Notes under the pieces: generated by a model | Told to the model about the DNA's origin: nothing | The model's database searches: none | Seen by the model: the letters and a program-made list of their open reading frames with translations, nothing else | Assembly: GCF_003129565.1 (NCBI RefSeq) | Contig: NZ_QETF01000012.1 | Span: 21,671-85,670 of the forward strand | Source: Salibaculum griseiflavum | Lineage (GTDB): Bacteria; Pseudomonadota; Alphaproteobacteria; Rhodobacterales; Rhodobacteraceae | Direction: 5' to 3' | Length of the DNA stretch: 64,000 nucleotides | Part shown: in pieces, positions 45,888 to 54,289 of the stretch | Layout: every line of letters begins with the position of its first letter | How positions within the stretch are numbered: position 1 is the stretch's first letter | Made by a program: the position numbers and the translations under genes

Positions 45888-46804
45888 GCGTCCTCCTTCA
45901 CGAGGCTGACGAAGATTTCTTCCAGCGAGCTTTGCCGGGTCTGCAGGTCGGTCATCTGAAGCCCCGCATCGCGGATTTCATTGAGCAGGCCGGTGATGCC
46001 CGTGTGATCCGACTGACTGTCATAGGAATAGACAAGCCGCCCGCCCTCGGCGGTGAGCGGCAAGTGCGACAAGGCCTCGGGCACGGCTTCCACCGCCTCC
46101 GCCAGTTCGATCTGCAGCGTTTTCTGTCCAAGGCGGCGCATCAGTGCGTCTTTTTCCTCGACCAGGGAAATCTGACCCTTGTTGATGATGCCGATCCGGT
46201 CGGCCATGGCCTCGGCTTCTTCGATATAGTGGGTCGTCAGGATGATCGTCACACCCTGCTCCTTCAGGCCGCGCACGACCTCCCACATGTCCTTGCGCAG
46301 CTCGACATCGACGCCCGCGGTTGGCTCGTCCAGAAACAACACGCGCGGCTCGTGGGCCAGCGCCTTGGCGATCAGGACACGCCGCTTCATGCCGCCCGAA
46401 AGCTGCATCAGCTTGCTGTCCTTCTTCTCCCACAGCGACAGGCTGCGCAGCACCTTCTCGACAAGGGCATCGTCCCGCCGCTTACCGAACAGCCCGCGCG
46501 AGAACTGGACGGTCCTGACGACCTTCTCGAAGGACTCGACATGGGTTTCCTGCGGCACCAGCCCGATCATGGACCGGGCCCGGCGGTAGTCCTCGACGAT
46601 GTCGTGCCCGCCGACGGTCACACTGCCCGCGCTGGCCTGCGTGATCCCGCAGATGGTTGAAATCAGGGTCGTCTTGCCGGCCCCGTTCGGGCCCAGCAGG
46701 GCGATGATCTCACCCTCGCGGATGTTCAGGTTGACGCCGGACAGGGCCTCGAAGCCGTTGTCATAGCGCTTGGTCAAATCCTTGACCTGGACGATATCTG
46801 TCAT
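45884..46804 (-). CDS. ABC exporter ATP-binding protein
   Basis: 306 aa from ATG 46804 (GGGAG upstream). Walker [19 protein letters not shown] (about residues 35-52), signature [15 protein letters not shown], Walker [14 protein letters not shown], and a C-terminal extension (about 225-306) common in DrrA/NodI-type ATPases. Works with the permease encoded directly downstream. Confidence 0.94.
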   Translation of the reverse strand: MTDIVQVKDLTKRYDNGFEALSGVNLNIREGEIIALLGPNGAGKTTLISTICGITQASAGSVTVGGHDIVEDYRRARSMIGLVPQETHVESFEKVVRTVQFSRGLFGKRRDDALVEKVLRSLSLWEKKDSKLMQLSGGMKRRVLIAKALAHEPRVLFLDEPTAGVDVELRKDMWEVVRGLKEQGVTIILTTHYIEEAEAMADRIGIINKGQISLVEEKDALMRRLGQKTLQIELAEAVEAVPEALSHLPLTAEGGRLVYSYDSQSDHTGITGLLNEIRDAGLQMTDLQTRQSSLEEIFVSLVKEDA

Positions 46805-46978
46805 CTCTGCTCCCTTTGGCGGAGACATTAGCCCGCCCTCTGCCAAAGGAAAAGCGAGAGGGGACCCTGCACAGACGCACCGCCCCGCGCGGAAATGAAG
46901 CCTGTAAACCGTCCCACATCCGCGCTAGATACGCGAAATCTGGAAAGGGCAATACCGGGCAGGAAAAGAACGGCACCG

Positions 46979-48616
46979 ATGGACAGACATTTCATATCGG
47001 GCGTGGCGCTTCTGGTGGTTGCGATCTGCTTGCTGCCCATCATCGGGGTCTTGGCCGCGGCCATGCTGGGCAGCCTGGACACGCTGCGGCACCTGGCGGA
47101 CACAGTGCTGTGGCGCTACACTTGGACCACGCTGGTCCTGGTTACGCTGGTCGGCACGGGCAGCATCGTCATCGGTGCGGTCACGGCGTGGCTGGTCGTC
47201 ACGACGGAGTTCCGAGGCCGCCGCCTGCTGGAAATCGCGTTGGTCGTGCCGCTGGCCTTTCCGGCCTACGTTCTGGCTTATGCCTATACCCACATCCTGG
47301 ACCATCCCGGCATTGTTCAGACGACGCTGCGCAACGTGACGGGATGGGGCCCGCGCGACTACTGGTTCCCCGAGATCCGGTCGGTCGGCGGGGCGGCGGC
47401 GATGCTGACGCTGGTGCTTTATCCCTATGTCTACCTGCTGGCGCGGGCGGCCTTCCGGCTGCAGGCGACGGGGCCCTATTTCGCCGCGCGCTCGCTGGGG
47501 TCTTCTCCGATGCAGGCCTTCTTCCGTGTCTCCTTGCCCATGGCGCGCCCGGCCATCGCCGCCGGGGCCTTGCTGGTGATCATGGAAACCATCGCCGATT
47601 TTGGCACCGTCGCGCATTTCGGCGTCCAGACCTTCGCCACGGGCATCTACACAAGCTGGTTCTCCATGGCCGACCGCGCAGCGGCGGCGCAGTTGGCCAT
47701 CGGGCTGCTGGCCTTTGCCCTGCTGCTTGCCGTGCTGGAACAGAACAATCGCGGCGCGGCGTCCTACGCATTGCGCGGGCGGCAGGAACCCTTCAGCCGG
47801 ACCCGGCTGACGGGGCGCAAGGCGCTTGGCGCGCAGCTGGTCTGCGGTGCGCCGGTGTTGCTGGGCGTGATCGTGCCCACAATCGCGCTGTTCGTGATGG
47901 GGCTGCGGTCCGAACAGAACATCTTCAGTCCGCGTTACCTGGATTTCCTGCAGAACACGGTGAAACTGGCCGGTATTGCCGCCATCGTCACGGTTTCGGC
48001 CGCAGTCTTCATCGGCACATTCCGGCGGATGCGGCCGAATCGGGTCTCCACCCTTTCGCTCTATGTCAGTCGGCTGGGCTATGCCGTGCCGGGCGGGGTG
48101 ATCGCGGTGGGGCTGCTGGTGCCCTTCGCGGGGTTCGACAACTGGCTGGACGCCCGGATGGAAGCCTGGTTCGGCATTTCCACCGGCCTGCTGATCACCG
48201 GGTCGATCTGGCTGATGATCGCAGCCTACATGATCCGTTTCCTGGCCGCGGCGATCGGCGCCTATGATAGCGGGCTGGCCACGGTGACGCCCAATGTCGA
48301 CGCCGCCGCACGGGTGCTCGGGCGCAGCTCCATGGGCACCGTCCGGGCGGTCCACCTGCCGATCCTTCGGCCCAGCCTTCTCACCGCCCTGCTCATCGTC
48401 TTCGTGGACACCGTCAAGGAGCTGCCCGCCACACTGATCCTGCGGCCCTTCAACCACGACACCCTGGCCGTGCAGGCCTTCCGGCTGGCCTCGGACGAGC
48501 GGTTGACGGGGGCGGCGGTGCCCAGCCTGATCATTGCCGGCCTGGGTTTGCTGCCCGTCTTCTTGCTATGCGCTCAGATCGCCGAGCGCCGCAGCGGCAG
48601 CGCAATCACCGTCTAG
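46979..48616 (+). CDS. Fe3+ ABC transporter permease (FbpB-like, fused two-module)
   Basis: 545 aa from ATG 46979; an in-frame ATG at 46895 would add 28 residues with no membrane character. Twelve or so hydrophobic helices in two homologous halves, each with an EAA-type loop (AARSLGSSPMQAFFRVSLPM; AARVLGRSSMGTVRAVHLPI). This fused layout is standard for ferric iron permeases of the FbpB/SfuB type. The ATPase gene is not adjacent. The binding-protein gene follows after an apparent promoter region. Confidence 0.9.
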   Translation: MDRHFISGVALLVVAICLLPIIGVLAAAMLGSLDTLRHLADTVLWRYTWTTLVLVTLVGTGSIVIGAVTAWLVVTTEFRGRRLLEIALVVPLAFPAYVLAYAYTHILDHPGIVQTTLRNVTGWGPRDYWFPEIRSVGGAAAMLTLVLYPYVYLLARAAFRLQATGPYFAARSLGSSPMQAFFRVSLPMARPAIAAGALLVIMETIADFGTVAHFGVQTFATGIYTSWFSMADRAAAAQLAIGLLAFALLLAVLEQNNRGAASYALRGRQEPFSRTRLTGRKALGAQLVCGAPVLLGVIVPTIALFVMGLRSEQNIFSPRYLDFLQNTVKLAGIAAIVTVSAAVFIGTFRRMRPNRVSTLSLYVSRLGYAVPGGVIAVGLLVPFAGFDNWLDARMEAWFGISTGLLITGSIWLMIAAYMIRFLAAAIGAYDSGLATVTPNVDAAARVLGRSSMGTVRAVHLPILRPSLLTALLIVFVDTVKELPATLILRPFNHDTLAVQAFRLASDERLTGAAVPSLIIAGLGLLPVFLLCAQIAERRSGSAITV

Positions 48617-48680
48617 GGCGGGTCTTCGAATTGCAGGAAAAGCAGCCGTCCCCGGCGATCGGGGCGGGCCGGTTCCTTCG

Positions 48681-48778
48681 GTCCTGAATAATTACCGATA
48701 ATTTTTGTCGGTCATTCTTGACACAGCCGCATGATCCTTTATCCGATAAAAACACTAGGTTTAACCAAGGAGATCCCA
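48681..48778 (+). promoter_or_regulatory. AT-rich promoter region of the iron-binding protein gene
   Basis: TTGACA (48718-48723) is a good -35-like hexamer with GATAAA (48745-48750) as a possible, widely spaced -10. TGTC and GACA (48706-48709 and 48720-48723) form a short inverted repeat over the -35 that could be an iron-responsive operator. AAGGAG (48767-48772) is the ribosome site. No exact iron-box match is claimed. Confidence 0.4.
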
Positions 48779-49798
48779 ATGACCTCGATTCGCAGCCGCT
48801 TGCTGACGACCGCCCTGGCCGCCACGATGGCGGTTCCGGCCTTTGCCGAGGGTGAGCTCAACCTCTATTCGTCGCGCCACTACGACACCGACGAACGCCT
48901 CTATTCCGACTTCACCGAACTGACCGGCATCACGATCAACCGCATCGAAGGCAACGCCGACGAGCTGATCGCCCGGATGAGTGCCGAAGGCGAGAACAGC
49001 CCCGCCGACGTGTTCCTGACCGTCGACACCTCGCGCCTCGAACGCGCCAAGGATGCGGGCCTGTTCCAGTCGATCGACTCGGATGTCCTCGAAGCCCGCG
49101 TGCCGGCCTATCTGCAGGACGCCGACAACCAGTGGTTCGGCTTCTCGCAGCGCGCGCGAATCCTGTTCTATGACAAGAACGATGTCGAAAACCCGCCGAT
49201 GACCTACCAGGATTTGGCCAAACCCGAATACGAGGGGCAGGTCTGCATCCGGTCCTCCTCGAATGTCTATACCCAGACCATCACCGGCGCCCTGATCGCG
49301 CATCTGGGCGAAGAGGCCACGAAAGAGTGGGCCGAGGCCGTTGTCGGTAATTTCGCCCGTGATCCGCAGGGCGGCGACACCGACCAGCTGCGTGGCATCG
49401 TGTCGGGTGAGTGCGACATCGCCATGTCCAACACCTATTACTTCGCCCGCGCGATCCGCAAGGACGTGGACGGCCTGTCCGACAGCCTCGACATGATCGG
49501 CTGGGTCTTCCCCAACCAGGACAGCATCGGCGCTCATATGAACCTGTCGGGCGGCGGCGTGGCGGCCCATGCGCCGAACCGTGACAACGCGGTGCGTTTC
49601 CTCGAATACCTGGCCTCCGACCAGGCACAGGAATACTTCTCGGCGGGCAATGACGAATATCCGGCCGTGCCGGGTGTCGGTCTGAGCCCCTCGGTCGCCG
49701 CGCTCGGGTTCTTCAAGCCCGATGATCTGGATGCGTCGGTCATCGCCGACAACATCCCGGCGGCCCAGATGCTGCTGAACGAAGCCGGCTGGGAATAA
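48779..49798 (+). CDS. Fe3+ ABC transporter periplasmic binding protein
   Basis: 339 aa from ATG 48779. Signal peptide MTSIRSRLLTTALAATMAVP-AFA, then EGELNLYSSRHYDTDERLYS, the start of FutA/FbpA-type ferric-binding proteins. DVFLTVDTSRLERAKDAGLF, SSNVYTQTITGALI and CDIAMSNTYYFARA carry the tyrosines used for metal binding in the family. Functions with the permease gene immediately upstream. Confidence 0.93.
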   Translation: MTSIRSRLLTTALAATMAVPAFAEGELNLYSSRHYDTDERLYSDFTELTGITINRIEGNADELIARMSAEGENSPADVFLTVDTSRLERAKDAGLFQSIDSDVLEARVPAYLQDADNQWFGFSQRARILFYDKNDVENPPMTYQDLAKPEYEGQVCIRSSSNVYTQTITGALIAHLGEEATKEWAEAVVGNFARDPQGGDTDQLRGIVSGECDIAMSNTYYFARAIRKDVDGLSDSLDMIGWVFPNQDSIGAHMNLSGGGVAAHAPNRDNAVRFLEYLASDQAQEYFSAGNDEYPAVPGVGLSPSVAALGFFKPDDLDASVIADNIPAAQMLLNEAGWE

Positions 49799-49811
49799 CC
49801 CCCGCCAACAT

Positions 49812-49842
49812 CCCGCCATGGCCCCTTGGTCATGGCGGGTTC
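49812..49842. terminator. bidirectional terminator between iron-binding protein gene and kynU
   Basis: CCCGCCATG (49812-49820) and CATGGCGGG (49831-49839) form a perfect nine-pair stem with a ten-base loop, followed by TTCTG. It sits between the convergent stops. Confidence 0.75.
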
Positions 49843-49852
49843 TGACAAAGGT

Positions 49853-51046
49853 TCAGGTCACACGCGACTTGGTCTGGTATTTCGCGTCGCGCCACGCGTC
49901 GGTGTCCAGCACCTCTTGCAAGACCTTCGCGGCCGCAACCACGTCCCCTTCATCGATATAATGCGGCGTGAACCCGAAGCGCATGATGTCCGGCGCCCGG
50001 AAATCGCCGATCACGCCCCGGTCGATCAGCGCCTGCATGGCCGCATAGCCGTGTTCGAAGGCAAAAGAGACCTGGCTGCCGCGCTGCGCCGCGTCGCGGG
50101 GTGAGGCGAGGGTCAGGGCGGGGCAGCGCGCCTCGACCTCGGCGATGAAGAGATCACCCAGCCGCATGGAGGCCGCCCGCAGGTCGCCCATATCGACCCC
50201 GTCCCAGACCTTCAGCGCCTCTTGCAGAACCGCCAGTTGCAGGATCGGCGGTGTGCCCACGCGCAGGCGTTCGGTGGACATCGCCGGGCGGTATCCCAGC
50301 TCCATCGCGAATGGCGCGTCATGGCCCAGCCAGCCTGAAAGCGCCGGGTCGATGTCCTGTACGATGTCCGGCCGCGCGTAGATGAAGGCCGGCGCGCCGG
50401 GCCCGCCATTTAGGTATTTGTAGGAACAGCCGACGGCAAACTCGGCCCCCGAACCGGCGATATCGAGGGCCGTTGCCCCGGCCGAATGGGCGAGATCCCA
50501 GATCATGACAGCACCCGCCGCGTGCGCGGCCTCGGTAATGGCGGCCATGTCGTGCATCCGGCCCGTGCGATAATCGACATGGGTCAGCATGACCACGGCG
50601 ACCTCTTCGGTGATGGCACCGGCCACGTCCTCCGGTGCGGGGGTCCGCAGTTCGTGCCCCTTTCCGATTGTGCCGATCAGCCCCTGCGCCATGTAGAGAT
50701 CGGAAGGGAAATTGCCATTGTCAGACAGGATCACACGGCGGTCAGGCCGCATCTTCAAGGCCGCATCAAGCGCCTGGTAGACCTTGATCGACAGCGTATC
50801 ACCCGTGGCGACCGACCCCTCCGGCGCGCCGATTAGCCCGGCGATCCGGTCACCCACCACACGGGGCAGGTCCATCCAGCCCGCGCTGTTCCAGGCTCGG
50901 ATAAGCTCCTGTCCCCATTCCCGTTCGATTGTGTCGGTCACACGGGCGGCGGCCCCTTTGGGCAATACACCCAGCGAATTCCCATCGAGATAGGTGACGC
51001 CCTCGGGAATATCGAACAGCTCTTTTCTTGGCAGCGACGCGCCCAT
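49853..51046 (-). CDS. kynU: kynureninase
   Basis: PLP enzyme (397 aa) cleaving kynurenine to anthranilate and alanine. Start ATG 51046 with AGGAGAG upstream. YLDGNSLGVLPKGA near the N-terminus, IWDLAHSAGATALDI (PLP Asp), and GCSYKYLNGGPGAPAFIY with the Schiff-base Lys (about residue 210) are the family's key blocks; RVGTPPILQLAVLQEAL follows. Divergent from a kynurenine-formamidase-like gene, so the two form a tryptophan-catabolism unit. Tryptophan dioxygenase is not in the window. Confidence 0.94.
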   Translation of the reverse strand: MGASLPRKELFDIPEGVTYLDGNSLGVLPKGAAARVTDTIEREWGQELIRAWNSAGWMDLPRVVGDRIAGLIGAPEGSVATGDTLSIKVYQALDAALKMRPDRRVILSDNGNFPSDLYMAQGLIGTIGKGHELRTPAPEDVAGAITEEVAVVMLTHVDYRTGRMHDMAAITEAAHAAGAVMIWDLAHSAGATALDIAGSGAEFAVGCSYKYLNGGPGAPAFIYARPDIVQDIDPALSGWLGHDAPFAMELGYRPAMSTERLRVGTPPILQLAVLQEALKVWDGVDMGDLRAASMRLGDLFIAEVEARCPALTLASPRDAAQRGSQVSFAFEHGYAAMQALIDRGVIGDFRAPDIMRFGFTPHYIDEGDVVAAAKVLQEVLDTDAWRDAKYQTKSRVT

Positions 51047-51195
51047 GTCCAGCTCTCCTCTTGTAGTCGGCGGTGCAGGGCCGGGCCCTGCCAAAGCAGA
51101 CGATACGGATATTGCGCCAGGGATCGTCATGCGTAAGCTTCGGCAATTCGAACGAAAGCAACCCAGAAGTCAACCGAGTCGAGGCCGACAGACCG

Positions 51196-52035
51196 ATGAC
51201 CGACCCAGCCGCCCTTTCGGGCTCCGATCTCAGTGGCATCGACTGGGAAGACGCCTTTGCCAATGGCGTCCATATTCCCGGTGGCGACGCGTATCCCGCG
51301 CGCTGGAAGAAGCGGGCCGCAGGCTTCCGGAAAAATGCACGCGCGCAGGTCGATCTCCCCTATGGCACGGGCCGTCGTGACATTTTGGATCTCTTCCTGC
51401 CGGACGGAGCCCCGCGCGGGCTCGCAATCTTCATTCACGGTGGCTTCTGGAAGGCGTTTGACAAGTCAACTTGGTCGCACCTGGCGGCCGGGCCGCTGGC
51501 CCGTGGCTGGGCCGTGGCCATGCCCAGCTACACCCTGGCCCCCGATGCGCGGATCTCAGAAATCACGGCGCAAGTCGGATGCGCGATAGCCCATGCAGCG
51601 GATCTGACCGATGGCCCCATCGCCGTGGCCGGCCATTCGGCGGGGGGACACCTGGCCACACGGATGGTGTGCGAGGATGCCCCTCTGCCAGACCCGGTTG
51701 CCGACCGCATCAGCAGCGTCCTGTCAATCAGCGGGGTTCACGATTTGCGACCTCTGCAATTGCATTCCATGAATGAAGACCTGCGATTGGACCCTGAGGA
51801 GGCCATCGCGGAAAGTCCTGCCCTCAACCGCGCACGCCCCGGCCTGCCCATCACCGCGTGGGTCGGCGCTCGGGAACGACCCGAATTCCTGCGCCAATCC
51901 GCCCTGCTGGCCGAGGCATGGCGGGCGCCGTTGGTGGTCGAACCGGAGCGCCACCATTTCGACGTGATCGAAGGGCTGGCCGACCCCGACCACCCGATGA
52001 CGCACGCCCTGTTAAAGGAGGACGCAGACTCGTGA
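51196..52035 (+). CDS. alpha/beta hydrolase, probable kynurenine formamidase
   Basis: 279 aa from ATG 51196. The oxyanion motif IFIHGGFWKAFDKSTWSHLA (about residues 77-96) has the HGG[FY]W form of eukaryotic-type AFMID formamidases; the nucleophile elbow is VAGHSAGGHLATRM (about 142-155), and the catalytic His is in PERHHFDVIEGL. The assignment to N-formylkynurenine hydrolysis rests on this motif and on divergence from kynU, separated by about 150 bases. It is not homologous to the KynB cyclase-like family. Confidence 0.82.
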   Translation: MTDPAALSGSDLSGIDWEDAFANGVHIPGGDAYPARWKKRAAGFRKNARAQVDLPYGTGRRDILDLFLPDGAPRGLAIFIHGGFWKAFDKSTWSHLAAGPLARGWAVAMPSYTLAPDARISEITAQVGCAIAHAADLTDGPIAVAGHSAGGHLATRMVCEDAPLPDPVADRISSVLSISGVHDLRPLQLHSMNEDLRLDPEEAIAESPALNRARPGLPITAWVGARERPEFLRQSALLAEAWRAPLVVEPERHHFDVIEGLADPDHPMTHALLKEDADS

Positions 52036-52090
52036 AGCCGTGATGCTTGGATGGGCATTGAACCCGAAAGGTGTCGCGCCCCCGAAAACG

Positions 52091-52124
52091 AAAAACCTCC
52101 GCGGCAGGACCGGCGGAGGCTTTG
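52091..52124 (+). terminator. terminator after the formamidase gene
   Basis: CCTCCGC (52096-52102) and GCGGAGG (52113-52119) form a seven-pair stem with AAAAA before and CTTTG after. It marks the last core-genome feature before the tRNA fragment. Confidence 0.72.
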
Positions 52125-52135
52125 AAACAAGGGAT

Positions 52136-52180
52136 TGGTTGCGGGGGTAGGATTTGAACCTACGACCTTCAGATTATGAG
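52136..52180 (-). other. tRNA 3'-half fragment: attachment (att) site of the island
   Basis: Read on the minus strand, these 45 bases are the anticodon loop CTCATAA (anticodon CAT), the 3' anticodon-stem strand TCTGA, the variable region, a perfect T-arm (GTAGG/CCTAC with loop TTCAAAT), the acceptor strand CCCCGCA and ACCA. The sequence continuing beyond 52180 does not supply a pairing anticodon stem, D-arm or acceptor 5' strand, so this is only the 3' half of a tRNA-Met-like gene. A 3' tRNA fragment beside a tyrosine integrase is the standard left or right boundary of an integrated element. The acceptor end suits an initiator tRNA, but positions 39-41 (TCT) do not. Confidence 0.85.
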
Positions 52181-52311
52181 TCGTAACTACTTGATTTTGC
52201 TTTATTATTTTAAACCAGCGACTTAGTCTATAAGCCTATGTTTTCATTCACACTGCTCACCGACTTGGACCGACATTGGGTGCGTTAAGACGCTTTGAGA
52301 TGTAGGCAAAA

Positions 52312-52364
52312 AGACGTTGAGTGGTTGACGTGGTGTTGACGTAAACCAGCGCGATTATAATCGC
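52312..52364. repeat. clustered GTTGAC(GT) direct repeats and a perfect palindrome near att
   Basis: GTTGAGTG (52316-52323), GTTGACGT (52324-52331) and GTTGACGT (52335-52342) lie in one orientation, followed by AAACCAGCG (52343-52351), which also occurs at 52212-52220. GCGATTATAATCGC (52351-52364) is a perfect 14-base palindrome. Placement 130-220 bases from the tRNA fragment suits integrase arm-type or accessory-factor sites. Confidence 0.5.
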
Positions 52365-52554
52365 AAGATGGGCTGCTTACGGTTCCCTGAACCGGCCATT
52401 TTGGCGACGATCTAGCCCGTTTCCATCAAATTCCTGAGCACGAAGCGCAGAGTATCGTGTGGCGGACCACAATGCGGGGAGGCTCACCTGAAACCCATAG
52501 CGCGCCTGGGCCTAATGAGGCATGTGTGGCGCCCCGGCTGACCCGCCAACCCGA

Positions 52555-52619
52555 TTTCCGGAATTCATTCCGTACTTATGAGTTGTTCCTGGTTTCATTA
52601 AATTCCGTCGGCAGTGACT
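52555..52619 (+). repeat. island direct repeat, copy 1
   Basis: Begins TTCCGGAATTCAT, continues CCGTACTTATGAGTT, and ends AAATTCCGTCGGCAGTGAC. It aligns with copy 2 at 54164-54225 over its whole length, with a few substitutions and an indel in the centre. The two copies bracket the antitoxin/PIN module. Confidence 0.75.
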
Positions 52620-52732
52620 GGTCATAGGAAGGAGCTTGTGCCAAGTGCAAATTGCATCTCGCTTAGTCCCGACAATCTAACATGTCGCCTTGGCGTGTTC
52701 ACAATGTACATGCGCGACAGTTGTTACGCCTA

Positions 52733-52777
52733 TTTCATTTGTTTCGATCGTTTCGCTTGCTTCGAATGTTTCAAGTG
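52733..52777 (+). repeat. five tandem 9-bp iterons upstream of the toxin-antitoxin pair
   Basis: Units in order: TTTCATTTG, TTTCGATCG, TTTCGCTTG, CTTCGAATG, TTTCAAGTG, contiguous with exact nine-base period; consensus TTTCGNNTG. The array ends 95 bases before the antitoxin start. It could be the operator for the DNA-binding antitoxin or a replication-type iteron set. Confidence 0.75.
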
Positions 52778-52872
52778 ATACATAGGAACCACAAGAGAAG
52801 CGCAGACAATGCGTGTACCGACCGCAATCGAACGACTGTAGAACCTAGATTTTAGAAAGGCGGAGAGCCTCC

Positions 52873-53319
52873 ATGCAACAAACACTTGAGAAGAGGTTGC
52901 CAACAAAGGAAGAAATTCAGAACGCGGCTGAAGCCGCGACCGCACTTGCAACTGCGATGGATATTGATGACGGCATCGTCATCAACGGACAGGATGGCAG
53001 CCCTATCAGCATCGCGCCTACGATTGGACGTCAGCTCATTGAGCTGTTGGGCCACATCAGCAACGGCGAGATGGTCACCCTTGTGCCGACCGGAGCAATG
53101 CTTACGACCCAGCAAGCCGCAGACATGCTGAACGTATCTCGCCCTTTCCTGATCAAGCTGATCAAGCGGGGCGAAATCGAATGCGAAACTGTCGGCTCAC
53201 ACCGGCGCATCAAGACGACCGACCTAATGGACTATCGCGAACGGCGAAGCCAAGCGCAGCATGACGCGATGGCGCAGCTCGTTCAGATGGGACAGGAGGC
53301 GAAAGCAAAAGGAAAGTAA
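52873..53319 (+). CDS. antitoxin with excisionase-type HTH (partner of PIN toxin)
   Basis: 148 aa, preceded by AAAGGCGGAG. The N-terminal half (residues 1-75) is an Ala/Ile-rich helical region of unknown fold. Residues 77-121 are a MerR/excisionase-type helix-turn-helix: MLTTQQAADMLNVSRPFLIK and SHRRIKTTDLMDYRE. The tail (122-148) is charged and could wrap the toxin. The stop is three bases before the PIN start. This order (long DNA-binding antitoxin, then PIN) is that of type II systems; autoregulation through the 52733-52777 iterons is likely but inferred. Confidence 0.8.
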   Translation: MQQTLEKRLPTKEEIQNAAEAATALATAMDIDDGIVINGQDGSPISIAPTIGRQLIELLGHISNGEMVTLVPTGAMLTTQQAADMLNVSRPFLIKLIKRGEIECETVGSHRRIKTTDLMDYRERRSQAQHDAMAQLVQMGQEAKAKGK

Positions 53320-53322
53320 TCG

Positions 53323-53901
53323 TTGGGCCACATCGCGAACCCATTCGTCGCAATTCTCGACGCCTGCGTCCTGTATCCGTACCGGATGCGGGACGTTCTG
53401 CTTACATTTGCCATTCAAGGCATCTTTAGGGCGCGTTTCACTGATGAGATCATGGACGAATGGTCGCGCAATGTGATCAAGGACATGCCGGATACTGAGG
53501 AGAGCGTTAAGGGGCAGTTGGAGCTCATTACTACAAAGTTCGAGGAGTGTTTCGTTACCGGCTACAAGCCCTTGATCGCTAGCTTGGATCTACCAGACCC
53601 GGACGACCGTCATGTTCTGGCGGCGGGCATCAAGTCCTCAGCTCAGGTGATCGTCACGAAGAACCACACGGACTTTCCCGAGGATGTGCTTGAGGAGTTC
53701 GACATTATCACCGTGGATCCGGACGAATTTCTGGCGGATGCATTCGAGCTGTTCCCGATGGAAGCCACCGGCGCACTGCGTACTCTCAGAACCAGACTAG
53801 AAAGACCTCCGATGGATGTATCGGAGTTCCTTTTGGACCTCACCCGTGCAGGGATGCCTCGCCTCGCAGCGAAGGTGCGCGAGCACATCGAGTTCCTTTA
53901 G
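53323..53901 (+). CDS. PIN-domain ribonuclease toxin
   Basis: 192 aa, TTG start at 53323 supported by AAAAGGAAAG six to seven bases upstream and by the tight spacing to the antitoxin. PIN acidic residues are present in order: Asp13 (AILDACVLYP), Glu42/Glu46 (TDEIMDEWSRN), Asp94/Asp95 (DPDDRHVLAAG), and Asp117 after VTKNHTD. A C-terminal extension of about 60 residues (PMDVSEFLLDLTRAGMPRLA) exceeds the compact VapC length. Predicted to cut RNA when unbound. Confidence 0.82.
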   Translation: MGHIANPFVAILDACVLYPYRMRDVLLTFAIQGIFRARFTDEIMDEWSRNVIKDMPDTEESVKGQLELITTKFEECFVTGYKPLIASLDLPDPDDRHVLAAGIKSSAQVIVTKNHTDFPEDVLEEFDIITVDPDEFLADAFELFPMEATGALRTLRTRLERPPMDVSEFLLDLTRAGMPRLAAKVREHIEFL

Positions 53902-54289
53902 GGAAGCATCTCCATGCCTGCTTACTTTCTAGACATTGCATATGCCCGAGAAGTGAGCGCCGCAATGGATGTGGCGTCGCCGTGAATGCGACAGCGAGCG
54001 CTGTGCTGGCCTTCTCCTGAAATTTCCTCCGCATAGCTACCGTTCGAACAGGGCATGTCGGAAAGTCAGCTCTCCGCCCACTAGGTCGGTGGTGCAGCAG
54101 CCGGACGCTGAAAACGTCAGCAAGTGTCACACCCGAGCGCGCCGCCCGCAGCCACTCTCAAGCTTCCGGAATTCATCCCGCGCTTATGAGTTCCGAGTTC
54201 TTCCTAAATTCCGGCGGCACTGACGTGCTCTAACTTGATTCGAGCGCGGATCTACGCCTCATGTCACGGTTAGAAGGAGGCTGGAACTC
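53902..54289. other. non-coding gap between toxin gene and integrase
   Basis: About 390 bases with no convincing gene. It holds copy 2 of the island repeat (54164-54225) and then the integrase leader, with AGAAGGAGG (54272-54280) as ribosome site. Confidence 0.55.
54164..54225 (+). repeat. island direct repeat, copy 2
   Basis: TTCCGGAATTCATCCCGCGC, then TTATGAGTT ... AAATTCCGGCGGCACTGAC; matches copy 1 at 52555-52619 in the same orientation. It ends 64 bases before the integrase ATG, so it may include the integrase promoter or an operator. Confidence 0.75.

Larger units (their letters stand above)
52181..52872. other. repeat-rich non-coding stretch at the island end
   Basis: About 690 bases, AT-richer than the core, with no plausible gene. 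It contains direct repeats near the att site, a 14-base palindrome, one copy of the element repeated at 54164-54225, and five 9-base iterons (all listed separately). The frame at 52730-52951 (minus) runs across the iterons and is not considered coding. Confidence 0.6.

Noticed and set aside
52136..52230. A complete tRNA gene
   Set aside because: The 3' half is convincing but the bases that should form the 5' anticodon strand, D-arm and 5' acceptor do not pair; it is only a fragment.
52733..52777. CRISPR-like array
   Set aside because: Units are 9 bases with no spacers and no cas genes are present; these are iterons.
52730..52951. A 73-codon minus-strand frame
   Set aside because: It crosses the 9-bp iterons and the antitoxin start; the protein repeats simply reflect the iterons.
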